The notes below the pieces were generated by a model that was not told the origin of the DNA, searched no databases, and saw only the letters and a program-made list of their open reading frames with translations. From NCBI GenBank assembly GCA_016715405.1, contig JADKAE010000002.1:620001-684000 (forward strand): 64,000 nt of DNA, read 5' to 3'. Both the position numbers and the translations under genes were made by a program. Shown in pieces: positions 45,617 to 55,333 of this stretch (position 1 is the stretch's first letter; each line of letters opens with the position of its first letter). Source of the DNA: Saprospiraceae bacterium. Lineage in GTDB: Bacteria > Bacteroidota > Bacteroidia > Chitinophagales > Saprospiraceae.

Positions 45617-46672
45617 CTAATCCAAATTTATCACCAACAACACCCGGAACAAATGCGCCTGCGCCTCCACCTGCAACTCATGCTTGTCGGGATAAATCAA
45701 CTCCAACTGGCGGCGCACGTTTTTTAACCCGATACCCTCGCCCGCCGGGCTTTCATCAGGGTCCTTGTTGTTCTGCACCTCGAATTGCAACCGGTTATTG
45801 TGCAATTGCAATCGCAAATCGATATGCGTATCAAAGCGCGACTCGCCGGCGCCATGCTTAAAAGCGTTTTCTACAAAAGGCAGCAATAGTAAAGGCGCGA
45901 TCATACAACCGGGGTCGTCGATGTCCTCTTCGAAAGTCACTTGCAGGCGTTGATTGTAACGCAGTTTTTCGAGTTCGATATAATCTTTGATCACTTTGAT
46001 CTCATCCACCAGGGCGATGCGGGGACTGCTGCATTCGTACAACATAAACCGCAACAATTGCGACAAGCGCATTACCACTTCCGCAGCCACGGGCGCCGGC
46101 TTGCGTGCCAGTCCGTAGATGTTGTTAAGGGTGTTAAATAAAAAATGTGGGTTGGTTTGTGCGCGCAGGAATTGCAACTCCGATTGCAGTTTTTCGGCAA
46201 TGAGTTGTTTTTCGCGCTCCACGTTTTGCAATCGCATGCGGAAAAACTTGAGCGCCGAAGCGATTCCCAGCAGCATCAGAATGTCGAACGAAGACCACAG
46301 CCAACGGAATAAAGCTATCGCAAAAGTGGGCGCGGGCGGCGAAGCGGAGACTTTGAAAAGGTAAGGGTAGAGCAACTCCCGCCATACCGCGTGATTGATG
46401 AGCGTTACTGCTGCCGCTACGCCGAGTATGCTGAATGCCAGCGAAATATGTTTGTTTTTTGGTAAAAAACGTGGGATGAGGCAGTACAAAACGAAATAAA
46501 CCGCCGGAATTTTGATTGCCAATAAGATCAATTCCGCCTGGTAACCCAAAATCAATCGCTGCACAAACGACAAACCCTCAAAAGAAGTACCCGTGAGCGG
46601 CGCCGACAGGTAGCCGTCGTATAGGGCGTAAACAACCCAGAAACCCACGTGCAGTAGTACTCGCCTGGTCAT
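45617..46672 (-). CDS. LytS-type sensor histidine kinase
   Basis: 351 residues. Four predicted membrane helices in the first 130 residues (for example LLHVGFWVVYALYDGYL, YFVLYCLIPRFLP, ISLAFSILGVAAAVTLI), no obvious extracellular sensor domain. The HisKA_7 motif is LRAQTNPHFLFNTLNNIYGLA with the phosphorylated His, and the ATPase core has FVENAFKHGAGES and GIGLKNVRRQLELIY. Partner of the LytTR regulator downstream. Its signal is unknown. Confidence 0.92.
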   Translation of the reverse strand: MTRRVLLHVGFWVVYALYDGYLSAPLTGTSFEGLSFVQRLILGYQAELILLAIKIPAVYFVLYCLIPRFLPKNKHISLAFSILGVAAAVTLINHAVWRELLYPYLFKVSASPPAPTFAIALFRWLWSSFDILMLLGIASALKFFRMRLQNVEREKQLIAEKLQSELQFLRAQTNPHFLFNTLNNIYGLARKPAPVAAEVVMRLSQLLRFMLYECSSPRIALVDEIKVIKDYIELEKLRYNQRLQVTFEEDIDDPGCMIAPLLLLPFVENAFKHGAGESRFDTHIDLRLQLHNNRLQFEVQNNKDPDESPAGEGIGLKNVRRQLELIYPDKHELQVEAQAHLFRVLLVINLD

Positions 46673-46683
46673 AGATTTTTTTA

Positions 46684-46776
46684 ACCGCAGAGTGAAAGGA
46701 GTTCAACGCTGAGTTTCGCAGATTTAAGAAGACAACTCCTTTTAACTCTGCGTATGAACTCCTTTCACTCTGCGGT
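46684..46776. repeat. Perfect 22-bp inverted repeat (ACCGCAGAGTGAAAGG ends)
   Basis: Arms 46684-46705 and 46755-46776 are exact reverse complements over 22 bases, with internal agttt/aactct units. It lies just upstream of the kinase gene and resembles the element on its downstream side. The rest of 46777-46991 shows no gene. A 74-codon frame at 46754-46978 lacks any family signal. Confidence 0.88.
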
Positions 46777-46991
46777 AAATTTTAAAAGCCTGCCCAAATT
46801 TCGCAAAAAAACAACACCCTACCCCACTAACCCGCTCAACGACCTGTTTGCCCCCACCAGCAACCACTTTCTCCAACCCAACGGCGCAATACCGGCTTAT
46901 CATGCTGAATATCCGCCTAAACCCTCCGCTCGTACTATTTCCCGAAACGGCAATACAATGGACGCTAATATTGCCTAAGAATCAAAAACAC

Positions 46992-47036
46992 ATCGTAATT
47001 CGTAATTCGTAATTCGTAATTCGTAATTCGTAATTA
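46992..47036. repeat. 7-bp tandem repeat (CGTAATT)
   Basis: About six copies of cgtaatt end in taattaatcg, 20 bases before the FG-GAP gene. Little inverted structure is seen beyond the A/T-rich unit itself (AATTCG/CGAATT). Confidence 0.75.
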
Positions 47037-47055
47037 ATCGAAAAACACCCGGCGT

Positions 47056-48864
47056 ATGAACAAGCTTTTCCCTGTTGTTTTCATTTTAATACTAACCCTT
47101 TCTTTCGCGCAAGCGCAAACCTCCCCGATTCCTCATTTTACGGTGCTAAGCAGCCAGCCCATCAACAATACCCCCCTGGACAGCCGCAGCGTCAATATCG
47201 TAGACGTCAACAACGACGGCTGGGAAGATGTGTTTATCAGCAACGGTCCCTCCGGCGGACAAAACAATTCCCTTTATCTCAACAACGGCGACCTGACATT
47301 CGACCCCGTAAGCGGCGATCCCATCGTTTCTGACAACAGCCCCTCCGACGGCGCCACCTTCGCCGATGCCGACAACGACGGCGACCTCGACGCTTTTATG
47401 GTGACCTGGTACGGGCAGCACAATTATTTTTATAGAAATACCGGCAACGGCAACTTCACCCACGAACCCAATATCGCCATGGGCAATACGGGCACCCACT
47501 CCGAAACGGCTTCCTGGGGCGACTACGATAACGACGGCCTCGTTGACCTCTATCTCACCAATAGCGACGGCGACCGCCGCAATATGCTGTACCACAACCT
47601 CGGCAACGGTGACTTCGAACGCATCACCCAGGGCCAGTGGGTGACTGAAACCGATATATCCCGCTCTGTCAACTGGACCGATTACGATGGAGACGGCGAT
47701 ATCGACCTATATGTGACCAACGAAAGCAACCAGCAAAACGACCTGTACCGCAACGAAGGCAACGGCGACTTCGTCAAAGTGACCGGCTCGGCCCTCACTC
47801 AAAGCGCCACGGGCTCTATGAGCAGCAGCTGGGGCGACATCGACAACGACGGCGACCTCGACCTCTTTGTGGCCAACGCCAAATACTTCCAAGCCCAAAA
47901 CAATGAGTTATTTATCAACGAGGGCGGCGGCGTTTTCTCCCCGGTCACGGAAGGTAGCATCGTCACCGACGGCGGTTGCTCCTACGGCTCCAATTTCGGC
48001 GACTACGACAACGACGGCGACCTCGACCTGTTTGTCTCCAACGGCTATTGCAACGGCGTGATCAAAAACTTCCTCTACCGCAATACCGGCGACGGCAGCT
48101 TCGTGCGCGAACTCATCGATATTACCGACTTGAATACGCCCTGCTCTTTTGGCAACGCCTGGGGCGACCTCAACAACGACGGCTGGCTCGACCTCGTGGT
48201 AGCCACCTGTAAAAACAACAATAATGCTCCTCAACCGCCAAACCTGGTGTTGGTCAATGACGGAGGCAGCAACCACTGGCTCAAAATCAAACTTGAAGGG
48301 ACCCTGTCGAATAAGGCAGCCATCGGCGCCAAAGTGCGGGTAAAAGCCCAGATAAACGGACAAGCAGTGTGGCAAATGCGAGAGATCAGCGCACAAAGCG
48401 GCTATTGCGGCCAAAACAGCCTTATCGCCCACTTCGGATTGGCTCAAGACGCCGTGGCCGACAGCATCATAGCAGAATTTCCCAGCGGCATCATACGCAG
48501 CTTCGGCCCACATGCCGCCGATACCTTAATAGTCATCCCGGAAGAAACCGTCAATTCAAGCGGTGAAATCACCCGACCCGATCCTGCCGTAGCTATGAAA
48601 GTTTTTCCCAACCCTGCATCGCAACAAGTGCAGATTACATTGCAGTGGAAAACGGCCCTCGGAGGACTGCCGCTCAGGCTCACCCTCACCGACTCGCTGG
48701 GCCGGCAAGTCTGGCAGGAACAACTGGATACGGCAGGGGCGGCCAACCCGCTCCTGCTGACTATCCCCCTTAAAGGCATCGCTCCTGGAATTTACGCCCT
48801 GCGCGCCCAATGGCCCGGCGGACAGGCGGCGGAGAAGGTCTCTGTTGTGAGTGTGAGAGAGTGA
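47056..48864 (+). CDS. Secreted FG-GAP/VCBS repeat protein with UnbV/ASPIC and T9SS sorting domain
   Basis: 602 residues. Signal peptide (VVFILILTLSFAQAQ). Six to seven calcium-binding FG-GAP repeats of the form DxDNDGxxDLF (for example FADADNDGDLDAFM, WGDYDNDGLVDLYL, WGDIDNDGDLDLFVANA), then an ASPIC/UnbV domain (NHWLKIKLEGTLSNKAAIGAKV, SAQSGYCGQNS), and a C-terminal type A sorting domain (VAMKVFPNPASQQVQI to GIYALRAQWPGGQAAEKVSV). It should be exported by the T9SS that includes PorQ. CRTAC1-like proteins of this build are often adhesive. The last codons lie in the repeat element that follows. Confidence 0.9.
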   Translation: MNKLFPVVFILILTLSFAQAQTSPIPHFTVLSSQPINNTPLDSRSVNIVDVNNDGWEDVFISNGPSGGQNNSLYLNNGDLTFDPVSGDPIVSDNSPSDGATFADADNDGDLDAFMVTWYGQHNYFYRNTGNGNFTHEPNIAMGNTGTHSETASWGDYDNDGLVDLYLTNSDGDRRNMLYHNLGNGDFERITQGQWVTETDISRSVNWTDYDGDGDIDLYVTNESNQQNDLYRNEGNGDFVKVTGSALTQSATGSMSSSWGDIDNDGDLDLFVANAKYFQAQNNELFINEGGGVFSPVTEGSIVTDGGCSYGSNFGDYDNDGDLDLFVSNGYCNGVIKNFLYRNTGDGSFVRELIDITDLNTPCSFGNAWGDLNNDGWLDLVVATCKNNNNAPQPPNLVLVNDGGSNHWLKIKLEGTLSNKAAIGAKVRVKAQINGQAVWQMREISAQSGYCGQNSLIAHFGLAQDAVADSIIAEFPSGIIRSFGPHAADTLIVIPEETVNSSGEITRPDPAVAMKVFPNPASQQVQITLQWKTALGGLPLRLTLTDSLGRQVWQEQLDTAGAANPLLLTIPLKGIAPGIYALRAQWPGGQAAEKVSVVSVRE

Positions 48865-48931
48865 GAGGGTGGGAGGGTGAGAATTATTATTCAATGCTCC
48901 CACCCTCTCACTCTCCCACCCTCTCACACTC
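48848..48931. repeat. Inverted tandem-repeat element (GAGAGGGTGGGAG unit)
   Basis: gagtgtgagagagtgagagggtggg (48848-48882) faces ctcccaccctctcactctccc (48898-48931) around an AT-rich loop. The stop codon of the FG-GAP gene is inside the left arm. It separates convergent genes and could terminate both. Confidence 0.87.
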
Positions 48932-48961
48932 ATTGGGGTGTTATAGGTCGATAGGCAGCTA

Positions 48962-50239
48962 TTACCGACTATACTTCTCCTTAAACTTCCTGTACAACAC
49001 CTTCTGCTTATTATCCAGGTCGATATCTCGGCCCTGGATGAAAGCGCAGCTTACCTTGCTGGTACGCATATCGAGGGCGTCGCCTTCGCTGATAAAAAGC
49101 GTGGCGTCTTTGCCGTTCTCGAGGGTGCCTGCCCGCTTGTCGATGCCCAGGATTTTGGCGGCGTTGAGGGTGATAGCCGACAGGGCTGCTTCGTAGGGCA
49201 GGCCGTAGCCGACGGCATGGCCGGCCTGGAAGGCCAGGTTGCGCTGCTGCCAGAAGCCGTCATTGCTGATGCAGAACAACACCCCCGCCTGGTGCAACAT
49301 CGCCGGCGTCTTGAAGGGCTGGTCCACGTCGTCGTCGTCGCGGCCGGGCAGACTATGCGTGCGGCCCAGGATGACGGATACGTTGTTTTCTTTGAGCAGG
49401 TCGGTGAGCATCCAACTGTCGCGACCGCCTACAATGACAACCGAAACGCCGTATTTTTTACCCAACAACACCGCCTGGGTAATGTCGCGCGCGCCGTTGA
49501 CGCTGACGTACAACTTTGTCTCTTTGTTGAATAAGCCGCGCATGGCTTCCAGCTTCAGGTTTTTAACTGCGGGCTGACCCTGGCGGGCATAAGCTGCGGC
49601 TTCTTCCATCAGCTGCTCAATATCTCTGATTTGCTGTTCATAGCGCTCATTGCGGGTAGATTCGCCCGTAAAAAAGCTAAACGACAAACGCGCCGGCCAG
49701 TTAAGGTGAAGGCCGATGTCGGTGGCATACGCAGCGTCTTCCCAGTTCCAGGCGTCGAGTTGCACTACCGAAGAAGAACCCGAGACCAACCCGCCCTGCG
49801 GGGTGATCTGGGCCAGCAGCACGCCCTGAGAGCGCACGGTGGGCGTCACCTCCGAGTCGGTATTATAGGCGATGATCGACCGTGCGGAGGGGTTGAGCGT
49901 ACCCGTCTCCGCATTATCGTTGGTGGCGCGTACGGCGCCGATTTCTACGAGGCCGAGCGTAGTATTCGTGGCAATAAAGCCCGGATATACGTGTTTGCCT
50001 TTAGCGTCGACCACCTCGTAATTCCGAAAATCAGCGCCTTGCTGATAGGCTTCTACGCGGGTCAATTTGTCATTTTCAAAGGCGATGAGCGCGTTGTCAA
50101 TTACTTGCCCGTTGCCCAGGTGCGCGGTAGCCGCCGTGATACAAATGGGCTTCGATTGCGCCCTGGCCGGCACGGGCGACTGCGCCATTGCCGAAAAGGC
50201 AAAGAATAAGCAGATGAAAGTGGTTATATATCGCAACAT
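48962..50239 (-). CDS. Amidohydrolase-fold protein, probably without metal site
   Basis: 425 residues. Signal peptide (YITTFICLFFAFSAMAQ). The imidazolonepropionase-like amidohydrolase fold is recognised by VDAKGKHVYPGFIATNTTLG, ALSAITLNAAKILGIDKRAG and LENGKDATLFI. The usual HxH after PGFID is replaced by NTT and the later His ligands are not seen, so it may be catalytically dead. It lies directly downstream of a second, larger amidohydrolase in the same orientation. The two could form a heteromer or operate as a pair. Confidence 0.8.
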   Translation of the reverse strand: MLRYITTFICLFFAFSAMAQSPVPARAQSKPICITAATAHLGNGQVIDNALIAFENDKLTRVEAYQQGADFRNYEVVDAKGKHVYPGFIATNTTLGLVEIGAVRATNDNAETGTLNPSARSIIAYNTDSEVTPTVRSQGVLLAQITPQGGLVSGSSSVVQLDAWNWEDAAYATDIGLHLNWPARLSFSFFTGESTRNERYEQQIRDIEQLMEEAAAYARQGQPAVKNLKLEAMRGLFNKETKLYVSVNGARDITQAVLLGKKYGVSVVIVGGRDSWMLTDLLKENNVSVILGRTHSLPGRDDDDVDQPFKTPAMLHQAGVLFCISNDGFWQQRNLAFQAGHAVGYGLPYEAALSAITLNAAKILGIDKRAGTLENGKDATLFISEGDALDMRTSKVSCAFIQGRDIDLDNKQKVLYRKFKEKYSR

Positions 50240-50282
50240 GACTGATCAATTTGTAAAGTAAAAAAATAGCATTTTCTCAGAA

Positions 50283-50312
50283 CCGATAACCCATAACCGA
50301 CAACCGACAACT
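50283..50312. repeat. Short AACCGACA-type tandem repeat between amidohydrolase genes
   Basis: ccgataacccataaccgacaaccgacaac. The unit is related to the gttgtcggttgtc units at 33.4 and 35.3 kb. No inverted partner is seen here. Confidence 0.55.
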
Positions 50313-53307
50313 ACTCCTCCGTCATCTCGTCGTCAACATCATCGCAGTTGTAATGCCGGCTGCTCATGCGACCACTGGCGGGCTGCGTAGCCTGGCCGCC
50401 CTGCTTGGCTTCGATCATCTTCTGGATCAGGCGGCTGCGCTCCTTGGCAATCGCGTCGCGCAGTTGCAGGTCCTCGTCGCGGTCGAAGAAGAGGATGCCG
50501 TCGATAAAGGTTTTTTCCGCTTTCGCGTAAACCGACAGCGGGTGGTCGCTCCACAGCACCACGTCGCCGTCTTTGCCGGTTTTGAGACTGCCCATGCGCT
50601 GGTCGAGGTGCAGCAACTTGGCGGGATTGAGCGTCACGAATTTGAGGGCTTCTTCTTCGGATACGCCACCGAACAACACCGCTTTGGCGGCTTCCTGGTT
50701 GAGGCGGCGCGCCATCTCGTCGTCGTCGGAGTTGAAGGCTACGGTGACGCCTTCTTCGTGCATCAGGGCGCCGTTGTAGGGAATTGCCTCGTATACTTCG
50801 TATTTGTAAGCCCACCAGTCGGAGAAGCTCGAGCCGCCCACGCCGTGTTTGGCCATGATGTCGGCTACTTTATAACCTTCCAAAATGTGCGTAAAGGTAT
50901 TGATGCGAAAACCGAAACGCTCGGCCACCTTCATGAGCATATTGATCTCGCTTTGCACGTAGGAGTGGCACGTGATAAAGCGCTTTTTATCCAGGATTTC
51001 GAGTATAGTCTCCAGGTCGAGGTCTTTTCGGTAGGGCTTGCCCGATGCTTTGAGCTTGCCGTATTCGCGAGCGCGGGTGAAATAGTCTTCGTACACCTGC
51101 TCCACGCCCATACGCGTTTGCGGAAAACGGGTGCTACTGCTGGAGCTCGACTGCTTCACGTTTTCGCCGAGGGCGAACTTGATAAAGCCATCAGCGCCCT
51201 GTACTTTGAGGGCTTCGGCATTATAGCCCCAACGCAGCTTGATCATCGCCGATTGTCCGCCGATGGGGTTGGCAGAGCCGTGCAAAAGCTGGGAAGCCGT
51301 GACGCCCCCCGACAACTGCCTGTAGATGCTGATATCTTCCGAGTCGATGACGTCGCCCATGCGCACTTCCGCCGAGCTTTCCTGGGTGCCCTCGTTGACG
51401 CCCCTGCTGATAGCGATGTGCGAGTGTTCGTCGATGATACCCGGGGTGACGTGTTTGCCCGTGCCGTCGATGGTGATGGCGTTTGCCGCTGAAAGCTTGG
51501 CGCCTACCTTGCTAATCTTACCATTTTCAATCAACACGTCGGCGTTTTTCAGGATGCCGTCTTTTTCGTTGGTCCATACGGTCGCATTGCGGATCAGGTA
51601 GGTGGCCTGCGTGGGCAATTTTTCACGACCATAAGGGCCGAAAGGATAGAGGACGGGGCCCGGCGCTTGTTCTTTTTTTGCCGAATCGGGTTTTTTGTCT
51701 TCTTTTTTCTCGTCGGCGGGACCGGTATAAGTAGCCGACCAGTTGATCCACTTGCCGGTGGCATCCTGCCCGCGGCCTTTCCAGTTGCGGCCTTCCACTA
51801 CACCTGAGAGGCGCACACGCTGCTTGCTTTTGTCGGGTTCAAACGACATCGTGATCTGGCCGTTGCTGTATTGGTGTTTGATTTTGATAGACGTCGTATC
51901 ATTAACGGCTATGCTCATTTCTGGCGACTCGTTTTTACCTTTTACAAGCAGGCGATAGTCGGTGTCGCCTACCTTGAACGCATAGGCGCCGATCCAATCG
52001 GGAGCGTCGAGGTCTTTAATGACAAAAGCCTTGCCCTGCACCCAGTTGTGGTATATTTTGGCGTCTTTGGCAAAAACGCTGCCATTGGTGATAATAAAAT
52101 TGGCGATTTTGCCTTTTTCCAGGCTGCCGAGGCGGTCGTAGGCGCCCACCAGCTGCGCCGGCGTATAGGTCAGCGCTTTGAGCGCTTGCTCTTCAGTGAG
52201 GCCGTTTTCTATCGCTTTGCGCAATTGGCCGAAGAATTCCTCGGTTTTTTTCAATCCATTTGCCGTAAAGGCAAAATTCACCCCCGCAGCGGCCAGGCGA
52301 CCGGGGTTGGTGGGGGCTAATTCCCAGTGTTTCATCTGCGAAAGGTTGATCTGCAGGGCATCGTAGGGGTCTTCTACGTCGTAGGCCTCGGGGAAGTTGA
52401 GCGGCAGGATAAAGCTGGCGCCCGTGGCTTTGAGTTCGTCGAGGCGCTGGTATTCGTCGCCGACCCCTTTGATGATATACGTTTTGCCGAATTCTTTGCC
52501 AAGTCGTAAGGCGCGCTGGGCTTCCTGCTGGTTGCGCACTTCAAAAAACTGGGGCAAACTTTGCAGGTCGTTCCAGGCTTTCAACGAAATATTGACTTCC
52601 GATGACTGGCCGGCGTACCACTGCCCGTCGTGGTAGGTCTGGCGCAGCAAAGCAATGCCGCCGGTCAGCGAGCTGGGATAGCTTTGGGTAGAAGTGCCTT
52701 TATTGAACGACAGGAGGTGGGCTGCTTTTTCGCGAAGGATTACCTCGTGTTCGCGTTTATCAGTTAGCGTGACCAGCGTGCCGGCGCCGCGCGAAATGCC
52801 GTCCATACGGTGGGCCAGTACCGCTCCAAAACCCACGTCGCGCAGCGGTTTGGCCGCTTTATCGTTTACTTTAAAATTCTCGTGGGCGTTATACTCTGAT
52901 TTGAGTGCTTCGTTCCACATATACGCACCCTGTTTAGAGCTGAGCATTTGCTGGTTGCCAAACCCGCCGCCGCCGCCGGTGCGGGGTCTTTCCGCCGGCA
53001 TCTCCGGCATGCCGTAATCGGAATACAGGTCGATAAAAGAAGGGTAAATAAACTTGCCTTTCAGGTCGATCTGAACGGCTTCTTTTGGAATAGCCACGTC
53101 TTTGCCCACGGCTTCCACCTTGCCATCGCGGATGAGCAGGGTAGCGCCTTCTATTTTTTGGTTGTAGCTGGTAAAAACGGTGGCGTTGGTAAAGGCATAC
53201 AAGCCTTCGCGTTCGTCGTATACACCGTTTTGCGGAAAAGTTACCTGGGCGAAAGAAGTAGTTAGCCAACTACTTAATGCCAGTAGGAGTAGTAGTGCTT
53301 TTTTCAT
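50311..53307 (-). CDS. Large amidohydrolase-family protein (tandem amidohydrolase modules)
   Basis: 998 residues with a signal peptide (LLLLLALSSWLTTSFAQ). The first 450 residues form a degenerate amidohydrolase module (IDLKGKFIYPSFIDLYSDYG, ALKALTYTPAQLVGAYDRLG). A linker beta-domain follows. The second module is complete: HVTPGIIDEHSHIAISRG with the HSH metal motif, ITCHSYVQSE, INTFTHILEGYKVADIMAKHG, NSDDDEMARRLNQEAAK with the metal Asp, and FVTLNPAKLLHLDQRMGSLKTG. It probably hydrolyses an amide or peptide-like substrate in the periplasm. Transcribed ahead of the smaller amidohydrolase (71-base gap). Confidence 0.85.
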   Translation of the reverse strand: MKKALLLLLALSSWLTTSFAQVTFPQNGVYDEREGLYAFTNATVFTSYNQKIEGATLLIRDGKVEAVGKDVAIPKEAVQIDLKGKFIYPSFIDLYSDYGMPEMPAERPRTGGGGGFGNQQMLSSKQGAYMWNEALKSEYNAHENFKVNDKAAKPLRDVGFGAVLAHRMDGISRGAGTLVTLTDKREHEVILREKAAHLLSFNKGTSTQSYPSSLTGGIALLRQTYHDGQWYAGQSSEVNISLKAWNDLQSLPQFFEVRNQQEAQRALRLGKEFGKTYIIKGVGDEYQRLDELKATGASFILPLNFPEAYDVEDPYDALQINLSQMKHWELAPTNPGRLAAAGVNFAFTANGLKKTEEFFGQLRKAIENGLTEEQALKALTYTPAQLVGAYDRLGSLEKGKIANFIITNGSVFAKDAKIYHNWVQGKAFVIKDLDAPDWIGAYAFKVGDTDYRLLVKGKNESPEMSIAVNDTTSIKIKHQYSNGQITMSFEPDKSKQRVRLSGVVEGRNWKGRGQDATGKWINWSATYTGPADEKKEDKKPDSAKKEQAPGPVLYPFGPYGREKLPTQATYLIRNATVWTNEKDGILKNADVLIENGKISKVGAKLSAANAITIDGTGKHVTPGIIDEHSHIAISRGVNEGTQESSAEVRMGDVIDSEDISIYRQLSGGVTASQLLHGSANPIGGQSAMIKLRWGYNAEALKVQGADGFIKFALGENVKQSSSSSSTRFPQTRMGVEQVYEDYFTRAREYGKLKASGKPYRKDLDLETILEILDKKRFITCHSYVQSEINMLMKVAERFGFRINTFTHILEGYKVADIMAKHGVGGSSFSDWWAYKYEVYEAIPYNGALMHEEGVTVAFNSDDDEMARRLNQEAAKAVLFGGVSEEEALKFVTLNPAKLLHLDQRMGSLKTGKDGDVVLWSDHPLSVYAKAEKTFIDGILFFDRDEDLQLRDAIAKERSRLIQKMIEAKQGGQATQPASGRMSSRHYNCDDVDDEMTEE

Positions 53308-53380
53308 ACTAGAACAGAACGGGTTTTGTGAGTCAATGCGGTTTACAACGGAAAAATAATAAAGTTGTTGGAAATTTGAG

Positions 53381-53534
53381 GGTTTATGAGGGTTTATGAG
53401 GGTTTATGAGGGTTTATGAGGGTTTATGAGGGTTTATGAGGGTTTATGAGGGTTTATGAGGGTTTATGAGGGTTTATGAGGGTTTATGCTGATTTATCAA
53501 CCCTCATAGACTTTCATAAACTTTCATAAACCTT
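53381..53534. repeat. Ten perfect 10-bp repeats (GGTTTATGAG) plus inverted copies
   Basis: 53381-53480 is ten exact copies of ggtttatgag. 53490-53534 holds inverted, imperfect copies (ccctcatagactttcataaactttcataaacc). It lies between the divergent large amidohydrolase and membrane-protein genes. Confidence 0.92.
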
Positions 53535-53617
53535 TTTTCCCTATTTTACCCGAGAAAAACACCTGGCACCATGTTTATTGGACATTTTGCCAGATAGGCA
53601 CCGGGAGGCGGTGGGGT

Positions 53618-53706
53618 AGGACTGTTAGACTTTGGACTTTAGGACTTTTGGACTATAAGTTTTAAAATGTGCCAATAGTCTAACAGTCCAATAGTCCCAA
53701 AGTCCA
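53618..53706. repeat. Inverted tandem-repeat element (GGACTTTAGGACT unit)
   Basis: ggactgttagactttggactttaggac (53618-53657) faces gtctaacagtccaatagtcccaaagtcc (53673-53706). The right arm ends four bases before the next ATG. The unit is shared with 40266-40314 and 9220-9247. Confidence 0.83.
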
Positions 53707-53709
53707 TCA

Positions 53710-55118
53710 ATGCAGAGACACATGGAAGCGAGTTATCAATTTCCCTCCCCCTGGCCTCGCCGGCTGGGGCACGTGGCCATGGCTGCGCTGCTGGTATTAT
53801 CGCTTTGGTTGTACCAGGAGCGCAGCCTATTGCTCGACATAGCCTACCAGACCTTTCTCATGATCACCGAAGGCAAACCACAGGTGATGGTCAACCGCTT
53901 TGGGGTGGTATTGATACAAGCGCTGCCGCTGGCGGGCATAAAGCTGGGGTTGCCGCTCAAAGTGGTATTGCTGTTGTATTCAGCCTCGTTTCCGCTGTTG
54001 TTTTGGGCTTTTTACACCCTCATCGTGCGGGTATTGCGCAACGACTACCTGGGCTGGGCGCTGGTATTTCTATACACCCTCATCGTCTACGACGCCTTTT
54101 ACTGGGCGCCTTCTGAGCAACAACAAGCCCTCGGATTATTGCTGGTCGTATTCGCCTTTGCGCTGCGTTATCCGGCCCTGGATCGCCCCTGGATGATGGG
54201 CATTATGGCGGTGGCCATGCCCGCGTTGGCTTATTACCACCCACTGGTTTTTATCCCGTTTTTCTTCTTGTGGGCTTACGGCGCGCTTACCCTGCCGGAG
54301 CTGCGGCATTGGCGTTACGGCGCGGTGGCCGGCTGGATGGTATTGGTATTAATTTTAAAATCTGTTTTTTCGGGTAATTGGTACGACGACAACAAATACG
54401 ACACCTTTTTCAAAAACCTGATAGAATTTTTCCCAACTACCTGCAATTGCCCAGCAACGCCAAATTCCTGGTACACAGCCTGCAATACTGGTATCTTTTT
54501 CCGCTCCTGCTATTTGTGGTCAGCGGGTATTTCACCTGGCGCCGCCGCTGGTGGCTATTGAGCCTAATATGGGCATTTTGCCTGGGGCACCTCGCATTAT
54601 TGCATATCGGCTCACCCAATGCCACTTATCGCTTTTATGCCGAGGTAAATTACATGCCCATGATAATCTACGTAGGCGTACCCTTTATGCTCGACATCGT
54701 AAGGCGGCGGCCCAGCCGTTATTGGATCTGGCTACTTGCGGGGCTGGCGGTCTTTCGTCTGGCAGTCATTGCGCAACACCGGAAGCCATTTACCGAGCGA
54801 ATCGAATGGCTGTCTTCGCACTTGCAGGAATGGCGCAGCGAAACAGGCGCCCACAATTTCTACCTGCCCCTCTCCCAAGCCCCCACCGATACCCTGCTGA
54901 TGACCTGGGGCATCCCCTATGAAACTTTGCTGCTCAGCAGCCTGGAATCCCCGGATCACACGGCTACGCTTGTCGTGTTGCCCGAGCCGGGGGCGCATGC
55001 GGAAGCGCTGCAAAACGGTGGGTTTTTGGTGACGGAGTTTGGGGATTGGGGGGTGGAAAGTTTAAGGGTAGATTATTTCAAAGTGGATACTAGACCATAT
55101 ATCTATATTGAAAAATAA
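53710..55118 (+). CDS. Polytopic membrane protein, glycosyltransferase-like (frameshifted)
   Basis: About 469 residues. At least nine hydrophobic helices (for example HVAMAALLVLSLWLY, GWALVFLYTLIVYDAFYW, WYLFPLLLFVVSGYF), then a hydrophilic C-terminal domain of about 110 residues. The alternation resembles GT-C/ArnT-like membrane glycosyltransferases, but I do not see a decisive motif and the family is not recognised. One C missing near 54434 breaks EFFP-NYLQLPSNAKF. The ATG at 53725 is an alternative start. It is the last gene of typical chromosomal composition before the AT-rich region. Confidence 0.7.
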
Positions 55119-55333
55119 CATTCATTATCCTTCTAAACATATCAATAATAATTCGCGAATAAACAAAGAAACAATCTTGAGATTCTTGCGTACAAACAAC
55201 ATGTTAACTATATTGCAAGTCACCAAGGAATCATCTACTCCTAGTTACCTATTCTGCCTTTGTATGAAAATAAACACATAAAACTGAATATTAAAAACGT
55301 GTCGATTGGACTATAACAAAAAAATTCAGGAAT
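55119..55333. other. AT-rich gene-free boundary region
   Basis: No gene. The base composition falls sharply here and stays low through most of 55-64 kb. A TGCCTTTG at 55256-55263 is a weak -7 candidate for the genes that follow. No repeat or att-like duplication is evident. Confidence 0.5.

Noticed and set aside
46754..46978. 74-codon frame upstream of the FG-GAP gene
   Set aside because: It begins inside an inverted repeat, has no ribosome site or recognisable domain, and includes low-complexity codons.
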